The notes beneath the pieces were generated by a model. The model was not told the DNA's origin and searched no databases. It saw only the letters and a list, made by a program, of their open reading frames with translations. 20,741 nucleotides of DNA, taken from Porogramme epimiltina (taxonomy: Eukaryota > Basidiomycota > Agaricomycetes > Polyporales > Polyporaceae). The DNA lies in the NCBI GenBank assembly GCA_900155495.1, contig FTLJ01000876.1, positions 1-20,741 on the forward strand. Direction: 5' to 3'. This document shows positions 1 through 8,830 of the stretch, one piece after another. Both the position numbers and the translations under genes were made by a program. Each line of letters begins with the position of its first letter. The stretch's first letter is position 1.

Positions 1-299
1 CTTTGGCGCCCATCCCATCACCAGCGCTTTCTTACCTCGCCTCCCTCTCCCGCCTCCCACCACCTCCCGCCTCCTCCCGTCACGACTGCCTCCTCCGCCC
101 CTCTTGCCATCCGCCTCCCCCAGACTCGCCGACAAATACCTCCGCCCCCACTACGACACAACATTTCAACACGCCGAGCAGGAGGGCCGGGAGCACGGAA
201 CGGAAAGGAACGACGGTGCGTACCTCACCGATTATCACACGTGTTGGCACCTCAAGAGTGCCTCCCCCCCGCCGTCCCTCCCCTCTCTCCTACGAACCG

Positions 300-525
300 A
301 ATGGACGCCGGATGTGCAGCTGGTGCACACGCTCGCGAGGTGCGTCGTCTTCTCCCGGTTCAACATGCAGCGTGAGGGGGCGGGATGCACAGCCGTGCTG
401 ACGCGCGCTCCGACAGCGTTGTGCTCCGTCCGGTTCTCGGCGGACGGCAAGTACCTCGCGACGGGGTTCGTCTACACCGTGCAGCTCTACGACACCAACA
501 CAAATGTCCCCGTCTGCCTCCGCTA
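300..525 (+). pseudogene. Tup1-like WD40 corepressor fragment (decayed)
   Basis: Translated pieces read DVQLVHTLAR, then after an apparent intron (GTGCGT at 340, CAG ending at 416) VRFSADGKYLATG and VQLYDTNT. This matches the start of the WD40 propeller of Tup1/TUPA-type transcriptional corepressors, where LVHTL..HESVVCCVRFSADGKYLATG..RTAQIYD is typical (from memory of the family). Splicing at these sites does not keep the frame: the segment after the acceptor appears two bases short where the family has VVCC, so the piece is probably a broken copy. Only about one WD40 blade is visible; the rest of the propeller and the N-terminal tetramerisation region are absent. Retention of the intron argues against retrocopying. 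Upstream sequence (1-290) is C/T-rich and gives no recognisable protein. Confidence 0.5.
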
Positions 526-664
526 TACGCCCCTGCGCACACACCCGCGGCCGAGCGACACCCCCACGGCCCTCTTCACTTCACCCCCGGACTACGCCGG
601 AAGTCCCACCGCCCCGCCCGCCCCGTCACAGCGCCCGCCCGCCCGCTAGACGCATCGATCGACC

Positions 665-673
665 GGGGGGGGG
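665..673 (+). repeat. Run of nine G residues
   Basis: A homopolymer of nine G lies immediately before the first recognisable codon of the RRM fragment at 675. Such runs are prone to length change and could be one reason the upstream frame no longer matches an RRM protein. Confidence 0.8.
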
Positions 674-674
674 C

Positions 675-1254
675 CTCGACGACAAGCTCAGTCGGTTCGG
701 GCGCGTTGAACAGGTCGTCATCGCGTCAGACCAGAGGTGAGCAACCTCGCTGCCACGCACAGACTTCTCGTGCTCACCGGTCGTTATTAGTCCGATCGCT
801 CTCGTGTCTTCGGAATCATCACCCTGTCTACTGTCGAAGAGGCTGGGCTTTGCGCCAAGGAACTCAATGGCGTGGTATGTTTCATCGTTGCTTCACTTCT
901 CGTTCTAACCTGTTGTATAGAAATTGAATGGCCATCGTCTCCGCGTTGACTACTCAGTGGCCGATCCCCCTCATGCTCCCCCTCACGGTGAGTACATGGG
1001 ACACCGCCGCCGCCAGGAACGAGACACGTACTCTGTCCGCGAGTATGATGTTTATGATGAACAGGAACTGTTGGGACCGTGAATTGTACAGCAGACCCCG
1101 GTACGATAGGGATGGCCGAGACCGCGACCGTCACGGCCAGGACAACAGAGACAGCAGGGACTGGCGTGATCGTCAGAGCCCTCCTCCGAGGTTGCGCTTC
1201 TCGCCCGAGTGCAGAAGGCACAGAAGCTACTCGTGGAGCCCTCCGCCGGGGTAG
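675..1254 (+). pseudogene. Tra2-like RRM/SR-type splicing protein fragment (decayed)
   Basis: Exon pieces read LDDKLSRFGRVEQVVIASDQ (675-736), SDRSRVFGIITLSTVEEAGL (from 791), KLNGHRLRVDYSVAD (921 on) and GEYMGHRR, followed by an Arg/Asp/Ser tail with YDRDGRDRDRHG and RSYSWSPPPG to a stop at 1252-1254. This is the second half of an RRM plus the RD/RS tail of a transformer-2-like RNA-binding protein. Introns are 737-790 (54 nt) and 875-920 (46 nt). Damage is clear. Canonical splicing of the first intron shifts the frame by one base. The RNP1 core, usually RGFGF, reads RVFGI, losing a Gly and an RNA-contacting aromatic. TGA at 1080-1082 ends the RRM frame, and the tail lies in another frame. 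The first beta strand (RNP2) is missing. Confidence 0.6.
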
Positions 1255-1475
1255 CGGCTCAGCCTGCGCCCAGGAGTGCGATGTGCTCTTGAATGCGCTG
1301 CCTACTAACAACAAAAATGACTCTCGCTGGTGAAGCAACTGTGCGCTGATTGTCTACATGGACTCACTGTTGTGGCTATGCTTTGATATCCCAGAAATGA
1401 GCAACCCACTGTTGGTGGATGTTTCCATCTTTGGTATGATTAGTCCCTGAGTGTACTATGAGATCTTTGATGTAT

Positions 1476-1483
1476 TATATAAA
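1476..1483 (+). promoter_or_regulatory. Possible TATA box (TATATAAA)
   Basis: TATATAAA lies inside the AT-rich left part of the repeat element, about 450 bases upstream of ATG 1932 and 250 upstream of ATG 1725. It could act as a surrogate promoter for the truncated gene A. The AT-rich context makes a chance match plausible. Confidence 0.2.
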
Positions 1484-1761
1484 CCTTCTTTGTTAATATA
1501 TTAGGACCCTCTTTGGACATGTATTGTTTTGTCTGAATGTATGAATATGTCTGAATATCAGGCTGTTACCTGTCTGGACCTCAGGCACCTCTGTCTGATA
1601 CCCTAACTTAATGTCTGGAGGATATACCCTAGTGCTGAACTATGTCTGATCCAGAATATAATCCATCTGGACTAGACCGACCATATCTGATGCAGAATCT
1701 GATCTGTCTGAATCAGATGATAGCATGTCTGAATGGTGTCTGAACAAGTGTCTGGACCAGA

Positions 1762-1848
1762 ATGCCCCAGGGTCTGGATGCAGACATCCCAATGTCTGGA
1801 GCAGTGTCTGGCTCAGACACAGGTGTCTGCCCCCAGAATGTGGGGCAT
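1762..1848. repeat. Nested inverted repeats
   Basis: ATGCCCCA (1762-1769) and TGGGGCAT (1841-1848) are exact inverted copies that enclose a second hairpin. The inner one is GTGTCTG (1804-1810), loop GCT, CAGACAC (1814-1820), a perfect 7-bp stem with a 3-base loop. Together they form a possible cruciform inside the TCTG/CAGA element. Confidence 0.65.
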
Positions 1849-1931
1849 CCCGTTGCCAGACATTTTTATCTGGTGTCAGAAGTGTCAGAAGTAGCTGGTT
1901 CAGACAGTCCAGAGGGTTCCCCTATTTGGTG

Positions 1932-4256
1932 ATGTACGCTGCTACCCTCGACGCCGCCACGATCGATACATCAATCGCTGCCTGTGTTGCCGACGGAGCC
2001 CTTCGTCCATTCTGGATGGGTTACATCTCCAAGCTGAAGGAAGTAGCCGTAGAACGTTCTGGCCCATGGAAGCATATACCTGCGCCTATTCGCGAGGTCT
2101 TCGAGAAGGCCACGCGATGTATGGCACAAAGCGCAGGCTCAAAGCGCGACCGCTCCCAAGATCCCGGAGGCATGACTCAGGAGATAGATGCATCTGATTG
2201 GATGAATTACGATTCAGAAACATCCAGGTTTCTGAACAGGTTATGGGAAGACGATCCCGCATTTGCGAACGACCTGCACGTCCATACGCTGGCTGTGGTA
2301 TCGGCGTGCTGCAAAACAGACACGAGAAACGGGAACCAAGCATGGGACTTGATGATGAGCGAAAATTTCAGAGACAGAATGAGGAATCCTAGCACATGCA
2401 AAATTAGTATGTAACCCCAACCGCGGTCCGCACATACTGAGCCACCGACCTTTGGGTAATAGTCATGGCGGCGGTTGCATGCAGGTTACATTCGGTTATC
2501 GAGAATCGGCACCTCGGCTCCCCTTATTCGCAACGACACGTCAAATGGGAGCTGGACAATGTGATATTGTCCCCTCTGCGCATCGTGGAGGCGCTGCAAT
2601 ATCATTGCGTACGTTCAAATGCGCTCGCGGTCATCGAGTCGTTTGTCGCAGATGCACTGGGCTCTGTGCAGACGTTCTTGCTAGGAATGGATTGGGACAG
2701 TGGCAAGAGGTACCTGGAGGGGGAAGGCTCTTCCTTCAGCAGTATTGTCGAGGAAATCGGGAAGATTCACAACTACCAGCACGCCCAGGGCCCTATCACT
2801 CCCGTATTGGTCGAAGCCTTAGAAAAGACTCGCGGGGCGGGTATGTGCATCGCGCATCCTGCACGCGTTTTCTCGCCGCTGACTTTACACATAGTGCTAC
2901 AGGCCAACGCAAACAGCTTGCGCGCTTCTGTCAAGAATCCCCGCCTCGGCTCTCCTCATCCCCAACGACACGTCAAATGGGAGCTGGACAATGTGATCCT
3001 TCCCCCTTTGCATATCATCGCGCAGCTGTGGGAGAATCGCGCAGTTTCAAACACGCTAGCGGGCATCGAGGTATTAGTCGCCGATGCACTGAGCTCCATG
3101 CGGATGTTCCTACTGGGAATGGATTGGGATAGTCCCAAGAGGGACCTGGAGGTGGAGGGCTCTTCCTTCAGCAGTATCCTCGAGGAAATGGGGAAGATCC
3201 ACGGCAACCAGCACGTCCAGGACCCTATCACTCCCGCATTGGTCGAAGCATTAGAAAAGACTCGCGGGGCGGGTATGAGCACTGTGCATTCTGTAGGCGT
3301 TTTCTCAGAGTCACTAACGTTACACACAGTTATGCAGGCCATCGCAAACAGCCTGCGCGCTTCCGTCAAGAATCCCCGCCTCGGCTCCCCCCATCCGCAA
3401 CGAAACGTCGAATGGGAGTTGGACAATGTGATCGCGCCGCCTCTATTCATTATCGTGGAGCTGGTAGGGACTCGCGCGGTCTCAAACGCGCTCTCGGGCA
3501 TTGAACCCTTAGTCGCTGATGTATTGGGCTTGATTAGAACATTCTTGCTGGGGATAGATTGGAATACTCCCGAGAGGGACCTGTGGAGGGAGAGCTGGTC
3601 TTACAGGGAGACCCTCGAGATTATCGCACAGATTCACGGCAACGAGCACACCCGGGATCTGATTACCCCTTCCTTGGTCGAAGCCCTGGTAGCGGTCTGC
3701 AAGACTCGTACGTCCATCGTGCATCCCGTGTGCGATTTTCTCGCATCTAACTTTGCATACAGTCGCACAGGCCGCCACGGATAGCTTGCGCGCCTCCGTC
3801 GATAACCCCCGCCTCGGCTCCCCCCATCTGCAACGAAACGTCGGATGGGAGCTGGACAACGCGATCTTCCCCCCTCTACGCATCATCGGGGAGCTGGTTC
3901 GGACTCGCACAATCTCAGACGCGCCCGCGGGCATTGAACCATTAGTCGCTGATGCACTGGGCTTGGTGCAGACATTCCTGCTGGGGATGGATTGGACTCA
4001 TGGCGCCGAGAGGTGGCTGTGGGGGGAGAGCTTGTCATACAGGGACATCCTCGAGGCTGTTGCGCAGATTCACGGCAACGAGCATACCCGGGACTTGATC
4101 ACACCTACCTTGGTCGGAACCCTGACAAGCGTATTCTCGCGCGTCATCGGTGAGGATGACTGGGAACATACAGTGTGCGAATTGGAGTGTGTTCAGGGGT
4201 GCAGAGATGCGCTCGTCGAGCTGCGCACCACGGTCTGGATATCGAGTTCGTCTTGA
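1932..4256 (+). CDS. Truncated DUF6535-family paralogue with four C-terminal modules (gene A)
   Basis: Five exons: 1932-2406, 2463-2840, 2895-3272, 3330-3707, 3763-4256. Introns of 56, 54, 57 and 55 nt all have GT-AG ends; the third has a good CTAAC branch site. The joined frame is intact and gives 700 residues. Residues 1-158 match the region just after the membrane domain of gene B (YAATLDAATIDTSIAAC versus YSATLDATTLNSSIAAC). Four related modules follow, then a short tail ending ISSSS. The family's N-terminal membrane part is absent: similarity to gene B stops at about 1926, at the edge of the TCTG/CAGA element. ATG 1932 is the first start within the conserved part. The frame stays open back to ATG 1725 through repeat sequence, which would add 69 unconserved residues. 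It could be a soluble derivative or a decaying gene whose frame has not yet broken. The function of the family is unknown to me. Confidence 0.6.
2463..2840 (+). repeat. C-terminal module A1 (exon, 378 nt)
   Basis: An exon of exactly 126 codons, entered and left in phase 1. It contains HLGSPYSQRHVKWELDNVI, LLGMDWDS and ITPVLVEALEKTR. It is the most divergent at its first residues. The SSFSSI segment and the EKTRGAG end pair it with A2 rather than A3 or A4. Confidence 0.85.
2841..2894 (+). other. Intron between modules A1 and A2, 54 nt, frame-neutral
   Basis: It begins GTATGTGC and ends ACATAG. The length is a multiple of three and there is no stop in the coding frame, so retention would only insert 18 residues between the two modules. 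Splicing restores the conserved start of A2 (V-L-Q-A-N-A-N-S-L-R). Confidence 0.75.
2895..3272 (+). repeat. C-terminal module A2 (exon, 378 nt)
   Basis: Again 126 codons with phase-1 borders. Key blocks are PRLGSPHPQRHVKWELDNVI, LLGMDWDSPKRDLE, SSFSSILEEMGKIHGNQH and LVEALEKTRGAG. It is very close to A1 from WELDNV onward, consistent with a recent exon duplication. Confidence 0.85.
3273..3329 (+). other. Intron between modules A2 and A3, 57 nt, frame-neutral
   Basis: It begins GTATGAGC, has CACTAAC as a likely branch site and ends CACACAG. It too is a multiple of three without an in-frame stop, so retention would add 19 residues and keep the frame. Confidence 0.75.
3330..3707 (+). repeat. 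C-terminal module A3 (exon, 378 nt)
   Basis: 126 codons, phase-1 borders. It contains PRLGSPHPQRNVEWELDNVI, LLGIDWNTPERDL, SYRETLEIIAQIHGNEH and ITPSLVEALV. Both its sequence and its downstream intron (GTACGTCC...CATCTAAC...GCATACAG) match module B1 and its intron, so A3 and B1 are counterparts. Confidence 0.85.
3763..4256 (+). repeat. Terminal module A4 plus tail (last exon)
   Basis: The first ~126 codons (to about 4140) form the last module, with PRLGSPHLQRNVGWELDN, LLGMDW, AQIHGNEHTRDLITPTLV. The remaining codons form a tail with FSRVIGEDDWEH and CRDALVELRTT, ending ISSSS and TGA 4254-4256. The tail recurs in gene B's last exon, which marks A4 and B2 as counterparts. Confidence 0.85.
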
Positions 4257-4345
4257 GCACACCATGATGTTTCGGCCGCGTGCGTGTGCATGCCCTCGAC
4301 CGGCGTGTTGAGCTCTGGATTTCACTTGTCCGTGCTCACATCCGT
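4257..4345 (+). repeat. 3' UTR block shared with gene B
   Basis: From the stop codon, GAGCACACCATGATGTTTCG and the following ~85 bases are nearly the same as 13653-13741. They include GGCCGCGTGCGTGTG and TTGAGCTCTG. This shows that the duplication covered the end of the gene and its 3' flank. Confidence 0.75.
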
Positions 4346-4940
4346 CCCGCAGTGCATCGCCTACGAGTACATCTCTAAAATGATATCGTAACATCTCCTA
4401 AACTCCTTGTATTTAAATTCTCTTGCTGTCGCTCCGACGCTTGTCTCATCCTCGACGGGTGCCTCCTATTAGTACTGTGATCTACTTCTGCCCGAGGTCG
4501 CTTTGCTACACACGACGTATGTTAAATACAAGTTAGCAGTCTTGGATGGTGTGGATGCGGAAATACACACCGCGCAGCCACAATGACCGCAAACTGAGTC
4601 TACGTAGAACGAGCCACCGTATAACACACACGAGTGTAAGTATGCGCACAGGTACTGGTTCATTTGCAAGGCACGTTTTGGCGAATGTAGCCATCCTCGG
4701 AAGAGTGCACACCTATAGCCAGCACTGCACTACCTGCAACTAGGATGCGATCTAAAGGAGGCCCACGGAGAAGCTCTAGGTATACAACTACTAATGATTC
4801 AGCTAGAACCATACAAGAGTTGAATAAGCATACCAAAGCAACGGTATGTGGGCAGGAGTCACAGTTGCCGGGACTAGGTAGGAAATGAAGACAAGACATT
4901 GGTGACGAAGGGGGAAGGAGAACACATGAAGGGCGTGTGG
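4346..4940. other. Non-coding spacer, part of the duplicated segment
   Basis: No gene is supported. About 4520-4650 resembles 15030-15150: both carry a block like ATACACACCGCG/ATACACACTGCG followed by GAGCCACCGT/GAGCCACTGT. The stretch is therefore decayed spacer of the duplication rather than unique sequence. Short reading frames on both strands here are not conserved between copies. Confidence 0.45.
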
Positions 4941-7010
4941 TGGAAGAGGGAAGCAGGATGCGTCGCAAGACAGGGTCCTGCTTGAGCGCAGCGGAGGAGA
5001 CGGGGGGAGGATGGTGGGGCCGCCCAGGGGGGTGGGCATAGAAGAAGGTGAAGAGGAAGGTGGCACGCCGGGAGGCAGAACGATCCTAGCTCCGCACTTA
5101 GTAGGGACATCGTTCGGCACACAAGTACTCCAAGAAATATATACAGACAAAGCGGGGCGGAGGGAGAGCTCAGAAGTGGTACACAGGTGGGGATGTCCGG
5201 TGTTGAAGGGGCTGTTTGCTAGATAGGAGAGGAGAGGCGTATGAGCAGCTTGCGGAGAACGGTGGAGCAGAATAGAAAGGAAGCCGCTCACTCTTCGCGT
5301 CGCGCCGTAGGGACTTTCGACGCTGTTGGGGAGGCTGTGGGCTGCGCCAGGTGAGACCACTGGTCGCGAGCGTGTCGCAGTCCGAGGAGCAGCGGGCGGA
5401 CGCCGGAGGCCTCTCAGGATATGGCGTGGGAACTATGCCGGTCACGGCCCGGGAGCCAGGCACCAGGCACAGACTTGGCCGACGTCCAACCCGCCGGTCC
5501 GTGGGTCGGGCACCAGCCGGCTCAGCCTGGACAGACTTGTCTCTGCCTGTCGCATATCCTCGGCTCCACGAGTTGCTCGTCCTTCGTTCTCGCAGTATCG
5601 TGCCGCCACACCACACGAGACCTCCGTCGGCCTTTCACGTCGCCAGTATTCAAAATCTCAGCCAATCAAACTTGCAAGGTCACGTCGCCGTGGGATTTGA
5701 CAGGTCTACCCACCTTCCAGCCCCACCCACCCTCCCTTCTGCCGCAGCCCGCCATTCTACATGCTTCTCCCCACATAAACCCACTTGCCCTTCCACCTGC
5801 ACCGCCAATAATTTTACCTTGGTACCAGGGCAAGTGCTGCGTCAGAGGCAGCAGTCTTCAATACGCAAGCAACCAGCACGTCCACCTACGACGTCGACGC
5901 TCTCGTGCGCTGCATCACGGAGCAACAATGCGAGACGTACAGGGCTGCTCTCCCGGGAAGTGAAACACTCATTTATGGAGATGAAAACTAGTGCGTACAA
6001 CGTACTCTTCTGCTTGTATCCCCTCTCAAGACGATTCAGGCCGATATCCTCGTTCTCTGCGCGGTCTTCATGAAAACAGACATTTCTGACCCCAAGGGCA
6101 AGTCCAACCATTTGGCGATGCCTCAAGATGTCACCTTGGCTGCCGTATGTAACATCACCCCTTCTCACGCGTGCCATACCAATCCCCCTGTCCTCTCCAG
6201 CTAGGCGTCGTCCGCTCATATCTAGCAGCTCGGTGCCTTCTACCCCGTCTTACGCCGAAAGCCATCACATGTGAGTGCAGAAACCTTTTCAACTTTAACT
6301 CCTTTCTGTTAAGCTCACATAACCCTGGATGATCAAAGCGAAACAGAGCCTTGCGACAAAGAGCCATGCACGCCTGTTGTAGGACATAGCGTCCTAAGGT
6401 CCTAGACGACGCGCGCCAGCCAGCGATGACCAAGCGACCCGAGCCCTCGAACCAGGAGCAAATCGTGGCGGAGATGCTATCTATCCCATCCAAACAAGAG
6501 GCGCGGCACCCGGGCGAGCGGGACAGGTGAGTGTGCTCTGCCCTTCCCTCGGCTACCCTAACTTAGCATCCGCATCGGTTGCTCAGCCATGGAGGTGCGA
6601 GCATCTCACACGACTCTTCCATCGCTTGGAAAATTCCTTCGAGGTAAGTGTCTGTCCACCAAATCCGGATCACCGCTCTCACAAATCGGCACCAAGATTG
6701 TCTACCAATGCTCCCTCATGTCGGGCCCGAGGGCTGCTCCCGTAGTGAGGCACCCACCGGAGTATGGACGCACTCGGGCCTCTGGTAAGTTTTAAGCACC
6801 CTATCGCTACCGCCGCGATGTTCACCGAGAAGGTGTCAGGTCGTCGTTCGACGCCCCTACGACTGACAGTCAACAAGAGCCCGTCGAAGGTCAAGGGCTC
6901 CGATTGTCCCACGCATCCCCGGAGCTCAATCCCATACCCTCCCTGGTGGACGCCCGGTTCAACATTCCCCAGATACAAAGAACTTCCATGATGTCGCCGC
7001 CTCGACATCC
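4940..7010 (+). repeat. Segmental duplication, copy 1 (partner of 15460-17420)
   Basis: Collinear anchors shared with copy 2 include CAGGGTCCTGCTTGAG (from 4971), AGAAAGGAAGCCGCTCACT (about 5275), CAGAGGCAGCAGTCTTCAAT (5843-5862), CCTCAAGATG (6121), AAGGTCCTAGACGACGCGCG (about 6397) and GTGGACGCCCGGTTCA (about 6946). Order and spacing agree within a few dozen bases over about 2 kb. Confidence 0.75.
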
Positions 7011-7131
7011 AACTCAGCGCTCTTCAGTTTATGTGATGCTCGAGCCTGTCGTCTCATGCGTCCATAGCGTTCGAGGGACACACTGCAAAGGTTCCATGCT
7101 AGGAGTATATGGTAGCCCTTCGGAGAACTGA
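5861..7131 (+). pseudogene. Degenerate multi-exon gene C1
   Basis: Reading frames conserved with copy C2 mark likely exons. One before the donor at 5991 reads FDA/YDV-like DALVRCI..., ending ETLIYGDEN. One at about 6038-6144 ends PQDVTLAA with donor GTATGT. One at about 6390-6526 contains RPKVLDDARQPAM and SIPSKQEARHPGERDR. One at 6584-6643 has a zinc-finger-like piece. One at 6840-7131 contains QEPVEG, PSLVDARFNIPQIQRTS and ends TGA. Lesions: the ATG of C2 is ATA here (5861), TAG 6387-6389 interrupts the third exon, and the second exon is followed by another stop region. I do not recognise the protein. Confidence 0.45.
6584..6643 (+). pseudogene. C2H2 zinc-finger-like remnant in C1
   Basis: The frame reads QPWRCEHLTRLFHRLENSFE, preceded one exon earlier by ERDR. 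This resembles the first finger of Mig1/CreA-type C2H2 factors (RPYKC..C.RAFHRLEHQTRH, recalled). The second Cys is Leu and the zinc-binding His residues that should follow LE are absent, so it cannot fold as a normal finger. The acceptor context (GCTCAG directly before CCA) leaves the frame one base short. This could be coincidence. Confidence 0.25.
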
Positions 7132-8830
7132 AACGTCTGTGAAAGCGCAAATCGGTGCGTGTACATCACACTCTGCATACCTTCCCGCCGCCCCGTCGCG
7201 TCGGTCTTACGAACTCCCCGTCCTATGCAGATAGCGGTAGGGGCCCTCGGGCGGTCCAATCTAGAACCGCCTTTCAAGATAGCATGCGCAAAAAATCCCA
7301 ACCTCAGCTCCCGCGTACCAAGCTTCAGTACCCTTGTCGTATTCTCCGAGACGCGCACGGAAGGTATCAAGTCATCTGGGCGTCCAGAGGCTGCTCACAT
7401 GCCGCGTTTGTCTACACATCTCGTTTCGACGGTCCCATGAGGTGCGCTTGTGTTCGAGAAGATATACGAGGGCGCAAACTGCTCAGTCTCCTGGGGGCTG
7501 CAATGCCAGGATACCCGGGATACGGTGAGCGTGTTGTAACATCCTCACCAGCTACTCGTAGTGACCCAGCAGTCACACTTGTAGCTCAACTAGCCAGCCA
7601 CGAGCATCGATTGTGTCTCTCGCTGCGATCTGGAGTTGTCTTAGAGGTGCGTTCGTTACACTCGTCTCGACCGCCACTCTGACGTCAGCTTGTAGCAGGG
7701 GCATCCTGTGATTTCGCCTCGGGCCGAACTCTGAGGATGTGCTAGTAGTAGCATTGGCATCAGATGACGATACTAGGGTGACTGGCACCGTCCTTCCATC
7801 CATAAGACTTGAGCTTGACGGGCAAACTCAGGCTATGAAACCACAGGCGCACCGTCAATGGCGGTCGACATCAACTTTCCGAAGGTCCATGGCCCCGATC
7901 GTCCCGCGCTCACCTGAACCAGACCCGCACGTCACACATTCCCGTCGCGGCGGACGTTAGGTACGTTTCCGGCAGATAGGATGGATAACGCAACGCTCAC
8001 ATCGGGCACGATGCACAGACGACGATCCTACCTCCGGAGTACTACTCGACTCATTCGCTCAGGACGCGCCGCCAACGCTCCCACTCCACCCACACTCGGC
8101 GGTGCGATGTCCGCCCACGCCCGCGCTACCTGCGGTCGTAGCTGCGTCGTCCCTGGTGAGCGCTCTGGGGTGCCCCCGTTCAAGTGCTACCCCCTCCAAT
8201 CCCTATTATGTGAGACCGGCCGCTTATCGACGGCACGCCCGGACTGTTCGCGGGACTCGGCGACTTCTGCATCCCTCGGGCCGCACGCAGAGATGGTCTT
8301 GGCCCTTGGGAACGAGTCGCGCTCGAACTTAGAACGCGACTGCGTGGCGTGGCTCGAGCGCAAGAACAAGCGTGTCGGTGAGCCTAGATAGGGCCAGGAG
8401 CATGAGGACACTGTGGGCGCGTGTCGGGCCTACTGACTCCGGTCCAGTAGGCGGTGGTAAGTAGATTGGTCGCCGACGTCGTCGCCCCTTTTTACGCTTT
8501 TGTAGTGCAACCTTCCCAGTACTATACCAGAGCTCACTCCTTTGCTATCTCTCATAATATGGACGTGACGCTTCGACCCCCATGTTTCTCCTTCCTGTGG
8601 CCCAACAGCACGCCAACCCAGCCAGTGGCCACGCTGAGTCCGCCCCACTCGTCATCCTTACCTACCCTCCCCGCTTTCTATACACCATATGCGGAGACAT
8701 GAATCCGGTTACAGAGTGTTTATCTCGTTTATCTAGGCATCATATAAAACCACATGAATTGCAGGGTATCGCCACGTAGATACAATGAATGACTCGAATA
8801 GAATGATACTAGCATCCCTTTCATCGCCCC
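7132..8830. other. No identifiable gene; possible decayed exons
   Basis: Several stretches look exon-like, bounded by plausible splice sites: an AG at about 7229 before ATAGCGGTAGG, donors GTGAGCG (about 7525) and GTGCGTTCG (about 7648), and an open stretch 7981-8391 ending before GTGAGCCTAG. No frame gives a family I recognise, and several candidate joins carry stops. It may be the continuation of gene C1 or another degraded gene. Confidence 0.3.

Larger units (their letters stand above)
1340..1925. repeat. TCTG/CAGA-rich repeat element
   Basis: This stretch is visibly more AT-rich than its surroundings. From about 1530 to 1910 the words TCTG or CAGA occur about thirty times. TCTG dominates the left part and CAGA the last 60-100 bases, so the block is quasi-palindromic. 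TGTCTGAA at 1530-1537 and TTCAGACA at 1899-1906 are perfect inverted matches near its ends. TCTGGACCAGA at 1751-1761 is a palindrome around one base. The right edge coincides with the point where similarity between gene A and gene B begins (about 1926). No transposase or reverse transcriptase is encoded. It may be a short non-autonomous element or a degenerate satellite; no target-site duplication was identified. Confidence 0.55.

Noticed and set aside
1530..1906. Solo LTR beginning TG and ending CA
   Set aside because: The inverted ends TGTCTGAA/TTCAGACA are built from the internal repeat word itself, and no target-site duplication, primer-binding site or second LTR was seen.
2956..3934. Long minus-strand frames of 181 and 141 codons
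   Set aside because: They are antisense shadows of modules A2-A4; the antisense openness repeats because the modules repeat.
4803..5360. 185-codon minus-strand frame
   Set aside because: Pro/Ser/Cys-rich translation of a purine-rich plus strand, overlapped by other frames and not conserved as a frame in the duplicate at 15400-15800.
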